Source: Legionellales bacterium
Lineage (GTDB): Bacteria; Pseudomonadota; Gammaproteobacteria; DSM-16500
Length of the DNA stretch: 55,206 nucleotides
Direction of reading: 5' to 3'
NCBI GenBank assembly: GCA_947478495.1
Contig: CANJVW010000006.1
Coordinates: 1 to 55,206, forward strand
The notes beneath the pieces were generated by a model. It made no database searches. It was not told where the DNA came from and saw only the letters and a program-made list of their open reading frames with translations. Below, piece after piece: positions 49,713-55,206 of this stretch (positions are counted from its first letter, which is position 1; each line of letters opens with the position of its first letter). Made by a program: the position numbers and the translations under genes.

Positions 49713-51008
49713 TCACGATTCCGCGCTCGCCGGCCTCACGTTAACAGGAACATGCGCGTGCGTTTCACGAAGCACGCACGCTAACGCAAAGGCAATCAAT
49801 ATACCAAACGGTATCACGCTCAGCGCGACCTGGTAATTATCCAGCGAGTAGGAGCGACCCCCTTCTGCCAGTGTATTCAACCAATTCATATCCAGCAACT
49901 TACCCACAACGGGTTGAAAAATATTACCGCCCAGCATCACAATCATATTCGTTATGGCGATCACCGTCCCCGCCATCGCATTATTGCTCAGCTCTCGACA
50001 CACCGCAAATATCAATATTTGTGCGCTACAAAAAAACCCAAATAAGAGCAGCAAAACGCTTAAGGTGGAAAACGATAAATCGGGGAGATATAGCATCAAG
50101 CACGCCACAACAAAAGCACCGATAGAGCCTGTCAACAGTGGTGCGCGACGCCGCCCCATGCTATCGGACAGCAATCCCCAACAAGGTCCGCCAATAGCCC
50201 ATCCTAAAAATACCATAGAATTAGCCGTCGCCGCATGCGCATGCGACAATGAACGTGCTTGTTGCAAATAAGGCATGCCCCATAATTCAGCAAATGTTGA
50301 AAGTGATAAATACAACAAAAAGCCAATAAAACCATTCACCCAGATTTGAGGATTTTTCAGCACCTTAGCGAGCCCCCTCCAAAGTTCAGGGAAGTTGAGC
50401 TGATTCATATAACGATAAGGAGAATAAAAATTAATATCACGGACAACAACCCAAATAACCAGAGCCAACACCAACCCTACACCAACCGACACACCGGTTG
50501 TCATATGCCAACCCACTGCATCCACCATATAGCGAAGCAGAATATCCCCGCACATACCACCCACCATCCCCAAGCAAGTGATCGCTCCTGAAATCAAGGC
50601 AAAACGATTCGGTGGCAGCCAAATCGTCGCGAGCTTTAATGCGCCCACAAAGGCAAATGCTGAACCAAACCCCACTAAAAATCGTCCGCATTCAGCGACG
50701 CCCAAACTATAATGCCCAGCGAACAACCACGTTCCCGCCGCACAACAAAGACAAGCCATGGTTAATAAGCGACGGGGGCCATAGCGATCCATCAAAAGAC
50801 CGACAGCAATCAGCATAGGCGTATAAGCGTGATAATAATAAGCAGACAAGCTTCCCGCTTCCGCACCCGTTAAATGGTACAGATTCATGAGCTCTTGCAT
50901 CATGACACCGGGTGAAATACGAAGAAAGAATTCGTAACAATAATAAAGGGCACCAATGCTGCAAATTAAAACGGGGACTAACGAAGACTGTTTTGAACGA
51001 CTAACCAT
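49713..51008 (-). CDS. Major facilitator superfamily transporter
   Basis: This is a 12-helix MFS permease of 431 residues. The loop 2-3 motif is GLLMDRYGPRRLLTMA and the equivalent loop 8-9 motif is GLLSDSMGRRRAPLL; a GRFLVGFGSAFAF stretch in helix 4 is typical. Substrate cannot be told. The N-terminal RISPGVMMQELM resembles MFS families numerous in Coxiella and Legionella, some of which import amino acids or other host nutrients. It stands alone, flanked by accessory genes. Confidence 0.9.
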   Translation of the reverse strand: MVSRSKQSSLVPVLICSIGALYYCYEFFLRISPGVMMQELMNLYHLTGAEAGSLSAYYYHAYTPMLIAVGLLMDRYGPRRLLTMACLCCAAGTWLFAGHYSLGVAECGRFLVGFGSAFAFVGALKLATIWLPPNRFALISGAITCLGMVGGMCGDILLRYMVDAVGWHMTTGVSVGVGLVLALVIWVVVRDINFYSPYRYMNQLNFPELWRGLAKVLKNPQIWVNGFIGFLLYLSLSTFAELWGMPYLQQARSLSHAHAATANSMVFLGWAIGGPCWGLLSDSMGRRRAPLLTGSIGAFVVACLMLYLPDLSFSTLSVLLLLFGFFCSAQILIFAVCRELSNNAMAGTVIAITNMIVMLGGNIFQPVVGKLLDMNWLNTLAEGGRSYSLDNYQVALSVIPFGILIAFALACVLRETHAHVPVNVRPASAES

Positions 51009-51087
51009 GATAGATCCTAATTATGTCTTGCTGTCATTCTAACATAGAAAAAGAGGGATATGGCATCTGGACAATTATTGGTCTATT

Positions 51088-52518
51088 TTAAGCATGACAG
51101 CGCCACATCGGCAAAAGCGGCTCAAAATCCTTGGCCCGAGGATCAAAACAATAATCTACAGCATATTGGAGCCCTTGCTCTCGCTCTCGCTTGGGACAAA
51201 AAAATGGGGGGGGAAAGGATGCGTGCAGCGAAACTGATTGATTGCCAAGACATATCGTTGCGCTCACCATCAACAAGAAAACAGTGCTCGCTATCAAAAT
51301 AACCGGGGAATATGTCGCCGCAAGCAAAAACAGAGGAGCCATAAAAGCAGCAATAACACCAACGCTGAAACAGCGCTCTCTTTCGTCTTGCACTTTTCTT
51401 TCTTCTGCGTCAGCTTTTTCTTTTTCTTCTTTTTTTGTATCACAACCCTTGCATTTTTCCCTGTTGCGAAGCGTGAGCGATAAAACACCTCGCTCTTCTT
51501 TTGTTGCTGTTCCTGCTATACGCTTTAACTGCAAAATAGGAACGATAATATCCAGCACTGCATCGTCTACTGCTGTTATTGGTGTTCCTGCCTTGAACTT
51601 TGGCCACAAAGCAAAAACAGTAGCATACAATCTTTCATCTTCCGCCCGCTTCGCTTCTTCGGCCACCTCCTGCTCTGCTTGCCACTGTAACAGCACGCCA
51701 TAACCCTTGGCTGCCTTGAATTTTTCTTCTGTTAATTCCCTTTTTATTTCTAATTCTGCCTCTTTTGATTCGCTGCTTTCCGGCGCTAGGCTCAAGCAGC
51801 CATCTAGTAGCACAGCTTCTACTATATCGCTTTGGAATTCCATCTCTGCTGCGTCTGTTGTTTCTCTTCCTGGTTCAGCTGTTTCTAGCTCTGGCACTGC
51901 TTCTAATTCTATCTTTTGTGATTCATCTCTTTCTTCTTCTACTGCTAAATTCAGCAACACAGAATAATCTCTATCTTCTGGCGCTATTTCTAACGAAACT
52001 TCATGGTCGGTGTTTATCTGTTTTATCTGTTGTTTAATCTGTTTTATATTTTGTTTAAGAAAATTCGCCCTTGCGGTCTCTTTCTCGAGGTGGACTATAT
52101 ATTCCTCCATCCATATGCGATCTTGCTGTGATTTTCCCTTATCGTATCGTTCTGCGTATCTCTCAATCCATATTTTACTTTGCCCAATCTCATCCTTTTC
52201 TCTTTTTAATTTTTTCTTCAGTTTTTCCAATAATTCTGCTGCTTCTGTCGCTGTTCTTTCTCTTTGTTCTTTTGCTTTATGTGCTATTTCTTTTTCTTCT
52301 ATTGCCTCTCCTGGCGCCACTCTTTCCGTCTCCTTAAGAAGACTCGACACCCAAAGGAGAGCTTGGCTACTGCGATTGCTATTCGTTTTCGCAGGAGAAA
52401 ACTCCCTAGAGGGTGGCGCGCTAGATGTGCAGTCAAGCACCATCTTCTCCCCGTCCTCACTTTCTTGGCTGGATGATCGCGATCGGTCTATCTGTAAATT
52501 TTCATGACCAGAAATCAT
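51088..52518 (-). CDS. Highly charged helical protein with C-terminal membrane hairpin
   Basis: The 476 residues comprise a Ser-rich disordered head (1-55), a Lys/Glu-rich coiled coil (about 65-165), an acidic middle (about 170-270), more charged helix containing a CKGC pair, then two adjacent hydrophobic segments (about 383-402 and 404-424). A 50-residue tail ends it. The architecture repeats that of the 1200-2039 and 5602-6855 proteins, but the hairpin sequence is not clearly related to theirs. There is no signal peptide. GGAGGAG precedes the ATG. No family is recognised. Insertion of the hairpin into a bacterial or host membrane is a plausible guess. Confidence 0.75.
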   Translation of the reverse strand: MISGHENLQIDRSRSSSQESEDGEKMVLDCTSSAPPSREFSPAKTNSNRSSQALLWVSSLLKETERVAPGEAIEEKEIAHKAKEQRERTATEAAELLEKLKKKLKREKDEIGQSKIWIERYAERYDKGKSQQDRIWMEEYIVHLEKETARANFLKQNIKQIKQQIKQINTDHEVSLEIAPEDRDYSVLLNLAVEEERDESQKIELEAVPELETAEPGRETTDAAEMEFQSDIVEAVLLDGCLSLAPESSESKEAELEIKRELTEEKFKAAKGYGVLLQWQAEQEVAEEAKRAEDERLYATVFALWPKFKAGTPITAVDDAVLDIIVPILQLKRIAGTATKEERGVLSLTLRNREKCKGCDTKKEEKEKADAEERKVQDERERCFSVGVIAAFMAPLFLLAATYSPVILIASTVFLLMVSATICLGNQSVSLHASFPPPFFCPKREREQGLQYAVDYCFDPRAKDFEPLLPMWRCHA

Positions 52519-52827
52519 AAAACACTCCTCCTCTGTCAGTGATACTCTTTTGACATACCCGGAAACTTCGAGGCCATCTTAGAGAACTACCTTGGCTCTC
52601 AGCAACGTTTGTATGATTTATTTTACTTAGTATTTGATTATATAATAAACTAATTTTTAATACTGTATTAAAATAAATCTATTCGGGCAAGTCTGCAACA
52701 AAAAGAAGGGGAATACTAAAAAATCACTAAAAATCAGGGTGTTTTAAGCGAAAAAAGGGATAGTAAAATAAAAAAGATATGGTATTGTAGGTATTGCATT
52801 GTTGACTTTACTTAAGAGGAATACACC
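52519..52827. other. AT-rich divergent intergenic region
   Basis: These 309 bases separate two divergent genes and should hold both promoters. It is very AT-rich around 52615-52680. No gene, tRNA or clear repeat is seen. An AAGAGGAAT ribosome-binding site for the HU-like gene ends it. Confidence 0.6.
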
Positions 52828-53220
52828 ATGGCCGCAAAGAAAGTATCCGCTAAATCAAGGAAGAAAGCTGTAAAGAAAGCCGCAGCACCCATGAAACCTA
52901 AAATGCCTACCATCAAAGATCCATTGACAAAAGGCGGCACCGTCAAAGCCATTATGGAAATGACTTGTCTCGCTAAAAAAGATGTCGTTCACGTATTAGA
53001 TAGCTTGGCCACCCTGATTGAATTGCACGTCCGATCACGCGGTCCAGGCAAATTTGTGATGCCAGGTCTTTTGAAAATAGCGGTTGTGAAGAAACCCGCA
53101 AGACCAGCCCGCAAAGGCATCAACCCATTCAACGGGGAAGAAATGGTCTTCAAGGCAAAACCCGCTCATAAAGTTGTAAAAATAAAAGCTCTTAGAAAGC
53201 TCAAGGAAATGGCTCTCTAA
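52828..53220 (+). CDS. HU/IHF-family DNA-binding protein with histone-H1-like basic tail
   Basis: Residues about 37-130 fit the HU/IHF fold: helical VKAIMEMTCLAKKDVVHVLDSL, then the beta-arm region GKFVMPGLLKIAVVKKPA and the arm-tip GINPFNGEE, a version of the RNP-x-T-G-E motif. The first ~30 residues are almost only Lys, Ala and Ser (KKVSAKSRKKAVKKAAA), like histone-H1-type tails, and the C-terminus is again Lys-rich. Such tailed nucleoid proteins condense DNA, often in resting forms of intracellular bacteria. Being next to rpoS would suit a stationary-phase role, but regulation is not shown. Confidence 0.88.
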   Translation: MAAKKVSAKSRKKAVKKAAAPMKPKMPTIKDPLTKGGTVKAIMEMTCLAKKDVVHVLDSLATLIELHVRSRGPGKFVMPGLLKIAVVKKPARPARKGINPFNGEEMVFKAKPAHKVVKIKALRKLKEMAL

Positions 53221-53440
53221 CCCGTTCACGGCGGCATCTGCAAAAGCCACAAACCGCCATATATGAGGCAAGGTGACGAGAAAAGAATGACGAAAAAGCG
53301 GAGCATATACATATGTGAGCATTTTGAGAAATTTTTTTCTCGTGAGATTACCCATAGATGGTCGTTGGTTGATAAGGCCTAAATATTTACTACTTATTGG
53401 GGTGGATGGGTCGTTCGTTCACCCCGCTGAGGTTTGCATC

Positions 53441-53995
53441 ATGAAGCGCATTCCATACGACCGCATTACTCTCCTTGTTGTTCTTACCTTGTTATCAGCT
53501 TGTGCGCCTCACCCACCACAACACCATCACAAAGTCTTAGTCGCGGATGCGACCACCATCAAACCCTCTCTTCCTGTTCCTTTTAGCAAACCTACTCCTC
53601 CCCCTCGCGTTATCGTACCCCAACAGAACATGAATGCCCCTGTGGCTCGCTGGTGCTGGCCTGCCCGCGGAAAAGTCTCGCCTGGCAACAAAGGAATCAC
53701 CATTCATGGCAAAAACGGCGATCCGATCTTTGCAGCCGCTGCTGGCAAGGTAGTTTACAGTGGCCACGGCCTCCGCGGATATGGCAACCTCATCATCATC
53801 AAACACAACAATACGTTTTTGAGCGCCTATGCACATAATAAAGTGAGCTTTGTCAAAGAAGGTGATAATGTGCGCGCAAAACAAAAAATTGCAGAGATGG
53901 GCCACACCGGAGCCAGCCAAACGGCGCTACACTTCGAGATAAGGTCCCATGGTCACTCAGTAAATCCCCTACTATACTTAACCTGCCATGACTAA
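53441..53995 (+). CDS. nlpD: NlpD-like lipoprotein with degenerate LytM domain
   Basis: NlpD is an outer-membrane lipoprotein that activates a cell-division amidase. The ATG at 53441 (after TGAGG) gives a signal peptide with lipobox LLSAC, acylated at C21. A Pro-rich linker and a LytM/M23 domain (about 75-184) follow. The first zinc-ligand site, normally H-x-G-x-D, reads GITIHGKNG, so it is degenerate, while AYAH and LHFEIR remain; this fits an activator rather than an active endopeptidase. The LysM domain of typical NlpD is missing, making it short (184 residues). Its place just before rpoS is the classical nlpD location. Confidence 0.88.
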   Translation: MKRIPYDRITLLVVLTLLSACAPHPPQHHHKVLVADATTIKPSLPVPFSKPTPPPRVIVPQQNMNAPVARWCWPARGKVSPGNKGITIHGKNGDPIFAAAAGKVVYSGHGLRGYGNLIIIKHNNTFLSAYAHNKVSFVKEGDNVRAKQKIAEMGHTGASQTALHFEIRSHGHSVNPLLYLTCHD

Positions 53996-54037
53996 TATCA
54001 TAGAACTTGCCCTCATCATTCTTATAAGGACGATAAT

Positions 54038-55060
54038 ATGACAAAGCCAAACAAAATGGGTAAAAAAAATTCGGATATTGCACTTGAACTAATCGATAAA
54101 ATAGATGATAAAGCTGGGCATTCTTCTCCCTTCGAACTCATCGATGATGCAACGGATGTGGATCTGCTTCAGGAAGAAGATAAAGAACTAGAAGCTGTCA
54201 TCGACAAGCCCTTACCCGAAGCGCGCAATGACGCGCATGATGCCACTCAAATGTATCTTAGCGAAATTGGTCGCTCACCTCTCTTCACACATGAAGAAGA
54301 AATTTACTACGGTCGACGTGTGATAAAAGGCGATAAGAAGGCGCGCGCTAAAATGATTCAAAGCAATTTGCGATTGGTCGTTAAAATTGCGCGACACTAT
54401 CATCACCGCGGTGTTGAATTTCTCGATTTAATTGAGGAGGGCAACTTAGGATTGCTGCGTGCTGTCGATAAATTTGATCCCGAACGCGGATTTCGCTTCT
54501 CAACCTATGCTACCTGGTGGATACGTCAAACCATTGAACGCGCTATCATGAAGCAAAGCCGCACCATTCGCTTGCCCATCCATGTGATCCGCGAGCTCAA
54601 TGCCTGCTTGACTGTATCGCGCGACATTATGTGCACAGAGCACCATACAGCCAATTCAGTCGAGATCGCTAAAAAACTGAAAAAAACGGTTAAAGAAGTT
54701 GATGACGCGCTCGAGTTGAATGAACACATGGTTTCACTGGATACCTTGATCGGCAACGACAAAAGCAAAAGCATATCCTTGGTTGATGTCATTGCAGACA
54801 AGAATGAAACCGACCCTGTCATGCTGCTCGCAGAAGGTCATCTTCCACAACAACTGGAAGCACTGGTCCGAGAGCTGAATGATAGGCAGCGCGAAGTACT
54901 TTGCCGACGCTTCGGATTGATGGGTCATAATCGTGCGACACTCGATAAAGTCGGGAAAAGCATTGGATTAACCCGAGAACGCGTGCGCCAAATCCAAATC
55001 AACGGCATTAAGGCATTACGTGAAAAAATGAAGGAATTGGGTTTGAGCCGAGAGAGTTAG
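54038..55060 (+). CDS. rpoS: RNA polymerase sigma factor RpoS
   Basis: The stationary-phase sigma factor, 340 residues. Region 1.2 is [21 protein letters not shown]; region 2 has [30 protein letters not shown] and [17 protein letters not shown]; region 3 follows; region 4 has [15 protein letters not shown] and the recognition helix [11 protein letters not shown]. The start carries a ~55-residue acidic stretch as in other RpoS proteins. Being downstream of nlpD distinguishes it from RpoD. In Legionella and Coxiella RpoS controls the switch to the transmissive or resistant form. Confidence 0.95.
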   Translation: MTKPNKMGKKNSDIALELIDKIDDKAGHSSPFELIDDATDVDLLQEEDKELEAVIDKPLPEARNDAHDATQMYLSEIGRSPLFTHEEEIYYGRRVIKGDKKARAKMIQSNLRLVVKIARHYHHRGVEFLDLIEEGNLGLLRAVDKFDPERGFRFSTYATWWIRQTIERAIMKQSRTIRLPIHVIRELNACLTVSRDIMCTEHHTANSVEIAKKLKKTVKEVDDALELNEHMVSLDTLIGNDKSKSISLVDVIADKNETDPVMLLAEGHLPQQLEALVRELNDRQREVLCRRFGLMGHNRATLDKVGKSIGLTRERVRQIQINGIKALREKMKELGLSRES

Positions 55061-55155
55061 ACTCTCGCTTTGCGCTTGGGAAATGGTATACTGCCGTTAT
55101 TTGAAAATGTAGCAACTGTCTTGAAAAATAAATTTTTAAGCAGTGAGGTAGTGAG

Positions 55156-55191
55156 GTAGGGTGGGCAAAGCGTTCTTTGCGTGCCCACCAC
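55156..55191. repeat. Dispersed GTGGGCA hairpin, copy 2
   Basis: Begins GTAGGGTGGGCAAAGCG and matches the reverse complement of 8152-8188 with only a few differences. It holds the same inverted repeat (GGTGGGCA / TGCCCACC). It lies about 95 bases after rpoS. A run of TAGTGAGG-type short repeats precedes it; no terminator is clear. Confidence 0.7.
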
Positions 55192-55206
55192 CAAGCAATG
55201 AGCACG

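Noticed and set aside
55061-55155. tRNA or small RNA gene after rpoS
   Set aside because: No cloverleaf or promoter-terminator pair could be drawn in the stretch.

Overview
The window looks like a chromosomal stretch of a gammaproteobacterium of the order Legionellales (Coxiella/Legionella/Rickettsiella-like). Three lines of evidence support this. It has gamma-type gene orders (nlpD-rpoS; rpmF-plsX-fabH-fabD-fabG-acpP-fabF-mltG-tmk-holB-tatD; fimV-like between asd and truA). It has a gene resembling IcmQ of the Dot/Icm type IVB secretion system. It also has several large, lineage-specific proteins with coiled coils, paired membrane segments or leucine-rich repeats, of the sort these intracellular bacteria secrete into host cells. 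The assignment is inference from gene content, not from a database search.

Layout. 1-6.9 kb is an accessory island: an edge-truncated coiled-coil gene, two coiled-coil proteins that share a C-terminal domain with a membrane hairpin, a 524-residue protein with a duplicated domain, and an AbiEi/AbiEii toxin-antitoxin pair with palindromic operators. A decayed fragment of truA lies inside the island, about 5 kb from intact truA. 6.9-9.8 kb carries truA, a DUF559 cassette bounded by 60-bp inverted repeats, a short FimV-like gene and asd. 9.9-28.7 kb is a long minus-strand housekeeping block: giant NAD-glutamate dehydrogenase, tsaB, yoaA, lolD, lolC/E, tatD, holB, tmk, mltG and the complete fatty-acid cluster back to rpmF. 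28.8-32.7 kb is a plus-strand thiamine operon (thiO-thiS-thiG-thiE-thiF/rhodanese). 32.7-38.8 kb is accessory again: an LRR protein, a degenerate phosphoenolpyruvate carboxylase homologue, an IcmQ-like protein and mlaA. 38.8-46.3 kb holds gpmI, ctpA, ribF, a Dabb-like protein, a dead MarR-type regulator, an Hpt gene, ubiA and pdxB. 46.3-52.5 kb holds a receiver/kinase pair, a 490-residue protein with a weak RasGAP/IQGAP-like pattern, an MFS transporter and a charged protein with a membrane hairpin. 52.8-55.1 kb holds an HU-like protein with a basic tail, an NlpD-like lipoprotein and rpoS.

Dispersed repeats are a strong theme. A bipartite palindrome (arms around CCCCGC-N4-GCGGGG) occurs in at least six places. 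One copy lies in frame inside holB between 12-bp direct repeats, and another supplies the C-terminal tail of ribF. Other elements are a ~140-bp inverted-repeat unit between gdh and asd and a hairpin shared by 8152-8188 and 55156-55191.

The candidates for something not yet described are the coiled-coil/membrane-hairpin paralogue family of the first 7 kb, the IcmQ-like gene away from any other visible icm gene, the PEP-carboxylase-like protein with a broken active-site loop, and the split kinase/receiver/Hpt parts.
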